From: AC-32 sp963728765
GTDB taxonomy: Bacteria; Actinomycetota; Thermoleophilia; Gaiellales; Gaiellaceae
NCBI GenBank assembly: GCA_963728765.1
Contig: CAVSKX010000001.1
Span: 124,001 to 188,000, forward strand
Direction of reading: 5' to 3'
Length of the DNA: 64,000 nt
Below, piece after piece: positions 24,172-32,131 of this stretch (position 1 is its first letter; each line of letters starts with the position of its first letter). Below the pieces are notes generated by a model. The model was not told where the DNA came from. It did not search any database and worked only from the letters and a program-made list of their open reading frames with translations. The position numbers and the translations under genes were made by a program.

Positions 24172-24198
24172 CGAAACTATTCTTTAGGAGTGTCTAAA
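24154..24198 (+). promoter_or_regulatory. Leaderless promoter of the multicopper oxidase operon with DtxR-like box
   Basis: -35 TTGCAA (24154-24159) and -10 TATTCT (24178-24183) are 18 bases apart, and the expected start point coincides with the GTG at 24190, so the mRNA is probably leaderless. TTTAGG-AGTG-TCTAAA (24183-24198) overlaps the start and matches the ftr1 box in spacing and in most positions. Confidence 0.62.
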
Positions 24199-25194
24199 TC
24201 GCGAGTGACGCGGCGCCAGCTGCTGGCGGCGACCGCGCCGGCCGTCGCAGCGGTGCCGCTGGCCAAGCTGGCGCTGGACAAGCCGGCCCAAGCTGCGACG
24301 CCGCACGTGCACTACCCCGGGATGGCGATGGCAGAGCCGACCCACGCCGCGATGCACGGTCACGACGTCCCCGCGCCCGGCGGGCCGAAGGCGCTCGACG
24401 ACCTCCTCCACCCCCCGCCCGTGCTGCCACACAAGCCCGGCCGCGTGCGCGAGTACGAGGTCACAGCGGTGGACCGCGAGATCGAGGTGGCCAAGGGCGT
24501 GTTCTTCGACGCCTGGTCATACAACGGCACCGTCCCGGGCCCGGTCATCCGCGCGACTGAGGACGACCTGCTGCGGGTGAACTTCACGAACGGCGGCTCC
24601 CACCCGCACACCATCCACTTCCACGGCATCCACCCGGCCGGCATGGACGGCGTCTTCGAGATCGTCGAGCCGGGCGGGAGCTTCACGTACGAGTTCCCCG
24701 CGCGCCCGTACGGGATGCACCTCTACCACTGTCACGCGACGCCGCTGAAGAAGCACATCGCGAAGGGCCTCTACGGCGCCTTCATCATCGACCCGCCGGA
24801 GCCGCGCCCACCCGCGCAGGAGCTCGTCATGGTGCTGACCGGCTTCGACACCGACGGCGACGGCGAGAACAACTTCTACGGCGTCAACGGGCCTGCCTTC
24901 TACTACGCGAAGTACCCGATCCGCGTGCGGCGCTCCCAGACCGTGCGGATCTACCTCGCGAACCTGACCGAGTTCGACCTGATCAACTCGCTCCACCTGC
25001 ACGGCGACTTCTTCCGCTACTACCCGACGGGCTCCAGCGATCACTTCGAGTACACGGACACGGTCATGCTCTGCCAGGGCCAGCGCGGGATCATCGAGAT
25101 CGACTTCGCCCACGCCGGGCGGTTCATGTTCCACGCCCACCAGTCGGAGTTCACCGAGCTCGGCTGGATGGGGTTCTTCGAGGTCGTCGACTGA
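24190..25194 (+). CDS. Tat-exported two-domain multicopper oxidase
   Basis: 334 residues from GTG 24190. The N-terminus is a Tat signal (TRRQLLAATAPAVAAVPLA). Two cupredoxin domains carry the four HxH motifs of a trinuclear copper site: HTIHFHG (140-146), HLYHCH (177-182), HLHG (269-272) and FHAHQ (315-318). The type 1 Cys (Cys181) is in domain 1 only, as in one class of two-domain oxidases. A His/Met-rich linker (residues 39-60) may bind metal. With Ftr1 and the iron box, ferroxidase is the likely activity; a laccase- or nitrite-reductase-like role is possible. It overlaps the ZIP gene by 1 base. Confidence 0.9.
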   Translation: MSKSRVTRRQLLAATAPAVAAVPLAKLALDKPAQAATPHVHYPGMAMAEPTHAAMHGHDVPAPGGPKALDDLLHPPPVLPHKPGRVREYEVTAVDREIEVAKGVFFDAWSYNGTVPGPVIRATEDDLLRVNFTNGGSHPHTIHFHGIHPAGMDGVFEIVEPGGSFTYEFPARPYGMHLYHCHATPLKKHIAKGLYGAFIIDPPEPRPPAQELVMVLTGFDTDGDGENNFYGVNGPAFYYAKYPIRVRRSQTVRIYLANLTEFDLINSLHLHGDFFRYYPTGSSDHFEYTDTVMLCQGQRGIIEIDFAHAGRFMFHAHQSEFTELGWMGFFEVVD

Positions 25195-26393
25195 TGGACT
25201 CGGCGGCGCACGAGCTCCCGCACGGCTGGCGCCTGTGGGCGCTTTTGCCACTGTTGCTGCTCGTAGGCGCGGTGGCGGTCTTCGCGGCGAGCGGGACGAC
25301 CCTGCTCGACCTCGTCGGGCGCGCGCCGCCCCCGGCCGATCAGTTCGACATCCGGCGGGTCGAGTTCAAGCCCGGCGTGATCCGGATTCGCGTTACGAAC
25401 CCGCAGCGGCAGGAGCTGACCATCGCGACCGTCACGGTGGACGACGCGATCGTGCCGTACACCGTCGACGGGCCCGCAACGCTCGGCCGGCTGCGCTCGA
25501 GCACGATCGTCGTCCCGTTCCAGTGGGTCGAGGACGACCCCTACACCGTCGGCGTGACGAGCTCGAGCGGAATCCAGACGGCGTTCGACGTCCCCGCCGC
25601 GGTCGAGGCTCGAGGTGCATCGCCGCGCGGGTTCCTGGGCTACGCCGTGATCGGCTTGCTCGTCGGGGTCGTGCCGGTGGCACTGGGCCTCGGCTGGCTG
25701 CCGTCCCTGCGCGGCAGCGGCCCGGGCTGGGTGGCGGGCTTCATGGCGCTGACGGCGGGGCTGCTGAGCTTCCTCGCGGTCGACGCGCTGACCGAAGCGC
25801 TCGACCTGCAGGCCGGCCTGCCGAGCGGTTTCCAAGGGCCGGGGCTGATCCTGCTCGGCGTCGCCGCGAGCTACCTCGGGCTGACGTTCGTCGCGCAGCG
25901 CTTCTCGGCCGCCGCCGGTCGCGAGCGGAGCGCGCCGCTCGAGGGCGTCGCTCTGGCGACGCTCGTGGCGATCGGGATCGGTCTGCACAACCTGGGCGAA
26001 GGACTGGCGATCGGCTCCTCGATCGCCCTCGGCGAGCTCGCGCTCGGCACGTTCCTGATCGTCGGGTTCATGGTGCACAACGTCACCGAGGGCCTCGGAA
26101 TCGCTGCGCCCATCGCGGACGGCGCGCGGGCGAGCCTCGGGCGGCTGGCGGCCTTGGCGCTGGTCGCGGGTGCGCCGGCGATCGTCGGTGCCTGGATCGG
26201 CGGGTTCATCACGAGCGACGTCCTGGGCGTGCTGTTCTTCGCGCTCGCCGTGGGTGCAGCGCTGCAGGTGGTGGTCGAGGTCGGCCGCTACGTGGCACGG
26301 CGCGCGCCCGGGGGCCTGCGCTCCGGCCCGGTGATCGGGGGCTACCTCGCCGGGATCGCCGTCATGTACGTCACCGGGTTACTGGTGGCCTAG
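25194..26393 (+). CDS. ZIP-family metal transporter with N-terminal extracytoplasmic beta domain
   Basis: 399 residues. Helix 1 (about 13-32) is followed by an unusual soluble beta-rich domain (about 45-135, FDIRRVEFKPGVIRIRVTNP, LTIATVTVDDAIVPYTVDGP) before the ZIP core. Both metal-binding helices are present: HNLGEG (265-270) and HNVTEG (295-300). ZIP proteins import Zn, Fe or Mn. The start is fused to the oxidase stop (TGATG), so metal oxidation and transport are co-produced. The ectodomain resembles an Ig or cupredoxin sandwich without evident copper ligands. Confidence 0.88.
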   Translation: MDSAAHELPHGWRLWALLPLLLLVGAVAVFAASGTTLLDLVGRAPPPADQFDIRRVEFKPGVIRIRVTNPQRQELTIATVTVDDAIVPYTVDGPATLGRLRSSTIVVPFQWVEDDPYTVGVTSSSGIQTAFDVPAAVEARGASPRGFLGYAVIGLLVGVVPVALGLGWLPSLRGSGPGWVAGFMALTAGLLSFLAVDALTEALDLQAGLPSGFQGPGLILLGVAASYLGLTFVAQRFSAAAGRERSAPLEGVALATLVAIGIGLHNLGEGLAIGSSIALGELALGTFLIVGFMVHNVTEGLGIAAPIADGARASLGRLAALALVAGAPAIVGAWIGGFITSDVLGVLFFALAVGAALQVVVEVGRYVARRAPGGLRSGPVIGGYLAGIAVMYVTGLLVA

Positions 26394-26395
26394 GC

Positions 26396-27058
26396 GTGCC
26401 GGGGCTCGGGGATCTCAGCGACGCGCTTCAGGACTACCTGCGGGAGATCTACAAGCTCCAGGGAGACGGCGGACGCGTGAAGACGACCACGCTCGCGCGG
26501 CGGATGGGGGTCAAGCCGCCCTCTGCAACCGCGATGGTGAAGAAGCTGGCGGCACAGAGGCTCGTCGACCACCAGCCGTACCGGGGCGTGCGGCTCACGC
26601 CTCGCGGCGAGCTGCTCGCACTGGAGATGCTCCGCCACCACCGGCTGCTCGAGCTCTACCTGGCCCGGACGCTCGAGCTCGGCCTCGACGCGGTTCACGC
26701 GGAGGCCGACCGCCTCGAACACGCGCTCTCCGAGGACCTCGAGGAGCGCATCGACAGGGCCCTCGGCTCGCCGACCGAGGATCCCCATGGCGACCCGATC
26801 CCGGACGCGACGCTCAGGATCCTCCGCCCGGTCACGCGGCGCCTGACTGAGCTGCTGCCCGGCGATCGAGCGACCGTGCAGGGGATCCCCGACGGGGACG
26901 GCGAGCTCGTCTCCTACCTCTCGGAGCTCGGGCTCGTGCCCGGCCGGCCGGTCGAGCTCGTTCGCGCGGAGCCGTTCGACGGACCGCTCACGGTGCGCGC
27001 CGGCCGGCGCGTCGCGATCTCGCGCACGCTCGCGGACGAGATCCGCGTCTCGCCCTAG
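26396..27058 (+). CDS. DtxR/IdeR-family metal-dependent repressor with FeoA-like domain
   Basis: 220 residues from GTG 26396, 2 bases after the ZIP stop. The HTH (LREIYKLQGDGGRVKTTTLA, RRMGVKPPSATAMVKKLAAQ), dimerisation region with metal ligands (EMLRHHRLLELYLARTLEL, AEADRLEHALSEDLEERID) and the C-terminal SH3/FeoA-like domain (LSELGLVPGRPVELVRAEPF) are present. It should sense Fe(II) or Mn(II) and bind the two boxes at 21505 and 24183. Its stop shares CTAG with the convergent MarR gene. Confidence 0.93.
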   Translation: MPGLGDLSDALQDYLREIYKLQGDGGRVKTTTLARRMGVKPPSATAMVKKLAAQRLVDHQPYRGVRLTPRGELLALEMLRHHRLLELYLARTLELGLDAVHAEADRLEHALSEDLEERIDRALGSPTEDPHGDPIPDATLRILRPVTRRLTELLPGDRATVQGIPDGDGELVSYLSELGLVPGRPVELVRAEPFDGPLTVRAGRRVAISRTLADEIRVSP

Positions 27059-27528
27059 GCGACGTTCAGGTCGCGCTCGGCTTCGGCGGCTGCGGTGGCG
27101 GCGAGCGCCTCGCGAAGTTCACGTGCCCGCTCGGCGTACTCCTCCACCGGCCGCGGCAGGTGTGGCTCGACGCGCTGGAACACCGCGCCCACGAGCGGCG
27201 CGCCCCGGTCGACAAGCCCGCGGCCGCGCGGAGTCAGCTTGACGAGGTAGGAACGGCCGTCCCGTTCGTTCGGCAGGCGAACCACGTCACCGCGCTCGCG
27301 CAGGCGGCGGAGGTAGTCGCGAATCGTCGTCGGCGGGATCCCGGTTTCCGCGGAGAGCGCTCCGGGGGTCACCGGCTCGAGCAGGCGCACCCACGAGAGA
27401 AACGAGAAGAGCTGCGGATCGACTCCGCCTTTTCGGAGCTCGTCGTTGACCAGCGACCCTACGAGCGTTCCGGCCGAGTAGACCTCCTGCAGGAGCACGG
27501 CGTCGGGATTCCAGGAGCGGCCGGCCAC
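27055..27528 (-). CDS. MarR-family transcriptional regulator
   Basis: 157 residues from GTG 27528. A -10 TACAAT on the minus strand (27540-27535) would start the mRNA at this GTG, hence the choice; a TTG at 27552 is the longer alternative. Winged helix: SFLSWVRLLEPVTPGALSAE, PPTTIRDYLRRLRERGDVV and the wing NERDGRSYLVKLTPRGRGLV. A perfect 15-bp inverted repeat lies between it and the divergent gene, the natural operator. Confidence 0.88.
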   Translation of the reverse strand: MAGRSWNPDAVLLQEVYSAGTLVGSLVNDELRKGGVDPQLFSFLSWVRLLEPVTPGALSAETGIPPTTIRDYLRRLRERGDVVRLPNERDGRSYLVKLTPRGRGLVDRGAPLVGAVFQRVEPHLPRPVEEYAERARELREALAATAAAEAERDLNVA

Positions 27529-27545
27529 GGCGTGATTGTAGGTGC

Positions 27546-27590
27546 TTGACAAGTGCGAGTTCGTCGGTAGATTAGCGACGAACTCGCACT
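27546..27590 (+). promoter_or_regulatory. Promoter with 15-bp perfect palindrome (MarR operator)
   Basis: -35 TTGACA (27546-27551) and -10 TAGATT (27568-27573) with a 16-base spacer drive the gene at 27598. Arms AGTGCGAGTTCGTCG (27552-27566) and its exact complement (27576-27590) are separated by 9 bases that contain the -10. A bound repressor would cover this promoter and lie just upstream of the divergent marR -10. Confidence 0.75.
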
Positions 27591-27597
27591 ACTTTCC

Positions 27598-28500
27598 ATG
27601 CCGCGTCGACGCTCACTGCTCCTGTTGCCACTGCTTCTCGTCCCGGTCGCACTGGCCGCAAAGCCCTCGCCACAGCTCGCTCAGCCGTACGGCGTGCTCG
27701 TCGACCACCGCGGCCGCGTCTTCGTCGCCGACGCGGGGCGACACCAGGTGCTCCGCTACGACGCGCGACGCAAGCGCCTCGTCCGCGTCGCGGGCAGCGG
27801 CCGGGCCGGCAACGCGGGAGACGGAGGGCCCGCGGTGCGTGCGCGGCTGGGAGAACTGGTCTCGCTGGCCGAGGATACGAAGGGGCGGCTGTACGTCTCC
27901 GACCTCCGCAACGGCGCCGTGCGGCGCTTTGCCGTCGGCGGACGGATCACGACGGTGGCCCGGATCCCGGGAGCCACCGGGATCGACCTCGATCCTGCCG
28001 GCCGCTACCTCGCCGTCGCCTCGATCGAGCGAGGCGTGATCCGGGTCGATCTCGCCACGGGCACGCTCGAGACCCTCGTGTCGGTCGGAAAGGGCGTGGT
28101 CGGGCCGCACGGCCTCCGGTACGACGCCCGCGGCGATCTCTGGGTGGCCGACCCGGGAGGCGGAGTGATCCGGATCGACCGCTCGACGGGAGAGCCGCGG
28201 CTGGTCGCACGGATCGACACGGCGAACGTGCTGCCGACGGCGCGGGGCGTCTACGTCACCGTCGGCGGTCCCGACGGCGGCCGCGTCCTGTTGCTTCGAC
28301 CGGACGGAACCCGGCGCATCCTCGTCGGCACAGGGGGCATCTCACGCCACCGAGACGGCGTCCGCGCGACCCGCGTCGGCATCCTCCCCACCGGCCTGGC
28401 GCTCGCGCGCGACGGCTCGTTGCTCGTGGCCCAGGCGCGGCCGATCCCCGCGCTCCGGCGCGTGAGCCGGGCCGGAATCATCACGACGATCGCTCGCTAG
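27598..28500 (+). CDS. Secreted NHL/SMP-30-like beta-propeller protein
   Basis: 300 residues with a signal peptide (RRRSLLLLPLLLVPVALAA). Blade repeats of NHL type are evident: QPYGVLVDHRGRVFVADAGR, VSLAEDTKGRLYVSDLRNG, GPHGLRYDARGDLWVADPGG and ILPTGLALARDGSLLVAQAR. Proteins of this class bind or hydrolyse lactones or act as scaffolds. Controlled by the palindromic operator upstream, so induced with the MarR ligand. No clear Shine-Dalgarno site. Confidence 0.82.
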   Translation: MPRRRSLLLLPLLLVPVALAAKPSPQLAQPYGVLVDHRGRVFVADAGRHQVLRYDARRKRLVRVAGSGRAGNAGDGGPAVRARLGELVSLAEDTKGRLYVSDLRNGAVRRFAVGGRITTVARIPGATGIDLDPAGRYLAVASIERGVIRVDLATGTLETLVSVGKGVVGPHGLRYDARGDLWVADPGGGVIRIDRSTGEPRLVARIDTANVLPTARGVYVTVGGPDGGRVLLLRPDGTRRILVGTGGISRHRDGVRATRVGILPTGLALARDGSLLVAQARPIPALRRVSRAGIITTIAR

Positions 28501-28527
28501 CCGACCGGCTCCTGCAAGATCTCGCCG

Positions 28528-29295
28528 ATGAGCCGGCCGTTCCTGCTCGTTCAGCTGAGCGATCCGCACATCGGGGCGGAATGGGCTGCAAGCGATCCCG
28601 CGGCGGGCCTCGAGGCCGCGATCGACGCCGTTCGCGCGCTCGGAGCGAGCCCGGACGCGGTGCTCGTCTCGGGCGACCTGGCCGACCATGCGGCCGACGA
28701 GGAGTACGAGCAGGTGCGCGCACTGCTGGCGCGGATCGACGCGCCCTCCTACGTCCTGCCCGGCAACCACGACGACCGCGACGCGTTGCACCGGCACTTC
28801 GGCGTTCCGGGAGCGGGCGGGGAGCCGGTGCAGTACGCCGTCGACCTGGGCCCGCTGCGGCTCGTCGTCGTCGACTCGACCATCCCCGGCGAGGACGGGG
28901 GCGAGCTCGACGACGGGAGGCTCAGCTGGCTCGAGGAGACACTCGCGGCGGCGCCGGACGTGCCGACGGTGGTCGCGATGCACCACCCGCCCTTCACGAT
29001 GGGAATCGCGCCCTGGGACGCCATCGCGCTCCGGCCTGCGGATCGCGAGAAGCTCGGCGAGATCCTCGCGCGCCACGAGCACGTCGAGCGCGTCCTCGTG
29101 GGCCACGTCCACCGGGCGATCTGGACAGAGCTCGGCGGGCGGCCCGTCATGGCGGTGCCGAGCACCTATATCCAGGGCCTGCTCGACTTCAGCGCCACGG
29201 AGCTCGCGCTCTCCGACGACCCGCCGGGCTTCGCGGTGCACACGCTCGCGGACGGCAAGCTCGTCTCGCACGTTCAGCCGGTGCTGCCCGCCTAG
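28528..29295 (+). CDS. Calcineurin-like metallophosphoesterase (CpdA-type)
   Basis: 255 residues with all metal motifs in order: QLSDPHIG, LVSGDLAD, LPGNHDDRD, MHHPP and VGHVH. The pattern is that of class III cyclic nucleotide phosphodiesterases (CpdA/Icc), cytoplasmic. cAMP or a related phosphodiester is the probable substrate. The stop shares CTAG with the convergent Kelch gene. Confidence 0.92.
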   Translation: MSRPFLLVQLSDPHIGAEWAASDPAAGLEAAIDAVRALGASPDAVLVSGDLADHAADEEYEQVRALLARIDAPSYVLPGNHDDRDALHRHFGVPGAGGEPVQYAVDLGPLRLVVVDSTIPGEDGGELDDGRLSWLEETLAAAPDVPTVVAMHHPPFTMGIAPWDAIALRPADREKLGEILARHEHVERVLVGHVHRAIWTELGGRPVMAVPSTYIQGLLDFSATELALSDDPPGFAVHTLADGKLVSHVQPVLPA

Positions 29296-30356
29296 GGCGT
29301 GAACAGCTCGGCGCCGGCCGTGTCCTCCGAGCAGACGTACTGCCCGCAGAAGAAGTCTCTGCGGCCCCCGGCATAGAGCACCTGCCCGTTGGGAAGCAGG
29401 GCCGCCGCGGAGGCGTAGAGAGCGGGACCGACCATCGCGCCGGTGGCCGTCCACGTGTTCGTTGCGGGTGAGAAGACGTCCCCCGTGCCCCACCCGGCGA
29501 CGAGCACGCGTCCGTCCTGCAGGAGCGCGGCGGCACCCCTGGGGTGAAGGGAAGTCATGCTGCCGGTCGCGCTCCAGCGACCGGAGGCCGGGTCGTAGAG
29601 CTCGGCCGATGCCTGCGCGCTCGGGTTGCCGCCGCCGGCGAGCAGCACGCGGCCGTTGCCGAGCAGTGTCGCCGTTGGCCCCTCGCGGCCGGTCGTCATC
29701 GTCCCCGCGCGAAGCCAGCGCCCTCGTCCCGGATCGAAGAGCTCCGCGTTCCGCGGCCAGCCGCTCGAGTTCGCGCCGCCCGCGACCAAGACGGTGCCGT
29801 CCTGCAGCAGTGTGGCGGTGTGATCCCGGCGGGCCGTCCGCAGGCTGCCGGTCAGCGTCCAGCGGCCGGTCGCCGGGTTGAACAGCTCCGCGCTGGCCTG
29901 GACACCGCCAAGGGAGTTGCCACCGGCGACGAGCACGCGTCCGTCGCGGAGCAGCGTGCCCGTGAACGAGATCCGGCCGATGTTCATGTTCCCGGTTCGC
30001 GTCCAGCTGTTCGTCGCCGGGTTGTAGATCTCGGCCCGCGTGCTGTACCAGCCGCCGCCCGCAACGAGCACCCGCCCGTCGGTCAGCCGAACGGCAACGT
30101 GGAGCCCGGCCGGCTCGCTGAGCGTGCCCGCCGGCGACCAGGTGCCGCCGGCCGGGTCGTACAGCTCCGCGGTGAGGACCTCGGCACCGCCGACCACGAG
30201 CACGCGCCCGTCGGTGAGGGGGGTCGCTGTGGCGTAGGCGCGCGGAGTCGCCATGCTCGAGGTCGGCGTCCAGTTGCCGGCCAGGGGCGCTGCGGCCGCA
30301 GGAGTGGCGAGCAGCAAGACCGCGCCGGCGGTCGCCGCGAGCGCTCTCTTGGTCAT
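29292..30356 (-). CDS. Secreted Kelch-repeat protein
   Basis: 354 residues with a signal peptide (RALAATAGAVLLLATPAAA). About seven Kelch blades repeat the pattern LxDGRVLVAGG...AELYDPATGxW, e.g. ATPLTDGRVLVVGGAEVLTA and LLQDGTVLVAGGANSSGWP. The last blade has a CGQYVCSE pair, probably a disulfide. No catalytic residues. A CTTACA-N5-CTTAAG direct repeat lies 35 bases upstream. Confidence 0.86.
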   Translation of the reverse strand: MTKRALAATAGAVLLLATPAAAAPLAGNWTPTSSMATPRAYATATPLTDGRVLVVGGAEVLTAELYDPAGGTWSPAGTLSEPAGLHVAVRLTDGRVLVAGGGWYSTRAEIYNPATNSWTRTGNMNIGRISFTGTLLRDGRVLVAGGNSLGGVQASAELFNPATGRWTLTGSLRTARRDHTATLLQDGTVLVAGGANSSGWPRNAELFDPGRGRWLRAGTMTTGREGPTATLLGNGRVLLAGGGNPSAQASAELYDPASGRWSATGSMTSLHPRGAAALLQDGRVLVAGWGTGDVFSPATNTWTATGAMVGPALYASAAALLPNGQVLYAGGRRDFFCGQYVCSEDTAGAELFTP

Positions 30357-30390
30357 GAGACCAGGCTAAGCGCGAGCCCCTCGCGCACGT

Positions 30391-30407
30391 CTTACAAGAC
30401 CCTTAAG
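30391..30407. promoter_or_regulatory. CTTAC-type direct repeat, 11-bp period
   Basis: CTTACA-N5-CTTAAG upstream of the Kelch gene (start 30356). Reverse complement reads TTAAG-N6-GTAAG. The same arrangement occurs before both glycoside hydrolase genes (34975 and 36425). OmpR-family response regulators bind such repeats. Confidence 0.45.
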
Positions 30408-30410
30408 CCG

Positions 30411-31205
30411 TCAGTCGATCAGCTTGCGCTCCATGGCGTGGATCGCGATTCGCCACATGATGAGCGCGAACACGACGAGCACCCCGACGCGCAGGAGATC
30501 GTTCCACTCGAAGCCGTAAAGCACCGCCCCGCGCACGAGCTCGACGCACTGGTGGAGCGGGTTCAGCTCGGCGAGCACCTGAAGCCACCTGGGCAGGCCG
30601 TCGAGCGGAAAGAACGTGCCGGCGAGCAGGAAGAGCGGCGTCAGCACCGCACTGACGATGTAGTTGAAGTTCTCGATCGCCTTCGCGTAGCCGGCGGTCA
30701 TGATCCCGAAGTTCGCCCACCCGAGCCCCGTCAGGAAGCCGATGAACGGGACGGTCAGCATCCCCCAGGCCGGGTCGAGCCCGAAGAAGATCGCGACCAC
30801 CATCGGCACGCAGCCGTAGACGCCGGCGCGCAGGGCGATCCAGATCGACTCGGCAGTGACCAGCTCCTCCGTGTCGACCGGCGCTGCGAGGATCGCGTCG
30901 TACGTGCGCTGGAACTGGTACTTGACGAACGTCCCGAACATCGCCGCGAAGGCCGACGAGAAGAGGACGGCCGTCGCCACCGTCCCCGTGCCCACGAACT
31001 CGACGTAGCTGTAGCCGTTGATCGTGCTGACGAGCGAGCCGAAGCCGAAGCCGAACGCGAGCAGGTAGATCGTCGGCTCCACCGTCGACGAGAACGTCGC
31101 GGCGCGCCAGTACGACGAGAAGTTGACGATCTCGCGGACGAGGACGCCGGTGATCGCCGACCGCTCGAGACGTCCGATCTTCGCGGTGCGGGACGCGGCC
31201 GCCAC
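30411..31205 (-). CDS. ABC-2 type permease (NodJ/YadH-like)
   Basis: 264 residues from GTG 31205, which overlaps the ATPase stop by 1 base. Six helices and family segments FSSTVEPTIYLLAFGFGFGS, QRTYDAILAAPVDTEELVTA and LFLLAGTFFPLDGLPRWLQV followed by LNPLHQCVELVRG. Forms an exporter with the upstream ATPase; substrate probably a lipid-linked or hydrophobic compound. Confidence 0.9.
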   Translation of the reverse strand: MAAASRTAKIGRLERSAITGVLVREIVNFSSYWRAATFSSTVEPTIYLLAFGFGFGSLVSTINGYSYVEFVGTGTVATAVLFSSAFAAMFGTFVKYQFQRTYDAILAAPVDTEELVTAESIWIALRAGVYGCVPMVVAIFFGLDPAWGMLTVPFIGFLTGLGWANFGIMTAGYAKAIENFNYIVSAVLTPLFLLAGTFFPLDGLPRWLQVLAELNPLHQCVELVRGAVLYGFEWNDLLRVGVLVVFALIMWRIAIHAMERKLID

Positions 31206-32104
31206 TAGCCGATCTCCTCGCCGGTGAGGAGCACGAACACGTCCTCGAGGCTCGCCTGCCTGCGCTCTCCTTCGAAGCCGAGGCCGTTGCGTCCGTCGAG
31301 CCCGAGGATCGAGACGCTCGTCCCTGTACGACGTGTCTTCAGCCCGGACGCGCTCGCCTCCGACTCGACCTCCGCGAGCCGCTTGGGGGGCCCGTAGACC
31401 TCGAGCACCTCGCGCCCCGCGTGCTCGAGGACGAGGTCGGCGGGCTTGCCGCGGGCGACGCCCTCGCCGTGGGACATGATCAGCACGGTGTCTGCGAGGC
31501 GCTGGGCCTCCTCGATGTAGTGCGTGGACATGAGGATGGTCGTCCCTTCGTAGCGCAGCCGGTCGATGAGCGCCCACAGCTGCTGGCGCACCTGCGGGTC
31601 GAGACCGACCGTCGGCTCGTCCATCAGCACGAGCCGCGGCTGATGCACGAGCGCGCGGGCGATCAGCAGGCGCCGCCGCATCCCGCCGGAGAGCTTGTCG
31701 ACGCGCGTGTCGCGCCGGTCGGCGAGGTTCGCCAGCTCGAGTGAGCGCTCGATGGCGGCATGCCGGTCATGGCCGCCGATCCGGTACAGGTGTGCGAAGA
31801 CGAGCAGGTTCTGCTCGACGGTCAGCGAGACGTCGAGGTTGTCGAGCTGCGGAACGACGCCGCACTGCGCGCGGGCCTGCTTCGAGTCGCGCGGCAGCTG
31901 GAAGCCGAGCACCTCGAGCTCGCCTTCGTCGGCGATCGACTGCGCGGTCAGCATCCGCATCGTCGTGGACTTCCCGGCACCGTTGGGACCGAGCAGGCCG
32001 ACGCAGGTCCCGACTGGGACATCGAGATCGAGCCCGGCGACGGCCGTGATCTGGCCGTAGCGTTTCACGACTCCGCGCAGGCGGATAGCGAGCTCCCCGC
32101 TCAT
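31205..32104 (-). CDS. ABC transporter ATP-binding protein (NodI-like)
   Basis: 299 residues. Walker A GLLGPNGAGKSTTMRM, Q-loop CGVVPQLDNLDVSLTV, signature KLSGGMRRRLLIARALVHQP and Walker B LVLMDEPTVGLDP are intact. The VPQxDNLD segment is characteristic of NodI-type exporters. Pairs with the overlapping permease. Confidence 0.94.
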   Translation of the reverse strand: MSGELAIRLRGVVKRYGQITAVAGLDLDVPVGTCVGLLGPNGAGKSTTMRMLTAQSIADEGELEVLGFQLPRDSKQARAQCGVVPQLDNLDVSLTVEQNLLVFAHLYRIGGHDRHAAIERSLELANLADRRDTRVDKLSGGMRRRLLIARALVHQPRLVLMDEPTVGLDPQVRQQLWALIDRLRYEGTTILMSTHYIEEAQRLADTVLIMSHGEGVARGKPADLVLEHAGREVLEVYGPPKRLAEVESEASASGLKTRRTGTSVSILGLDGRNGLGFEGERRQASLEDVFVLLTGEEIG

Positions 32105-32131
32105 GGCCCCAGCATGCCAGCAGGCGTCGGG

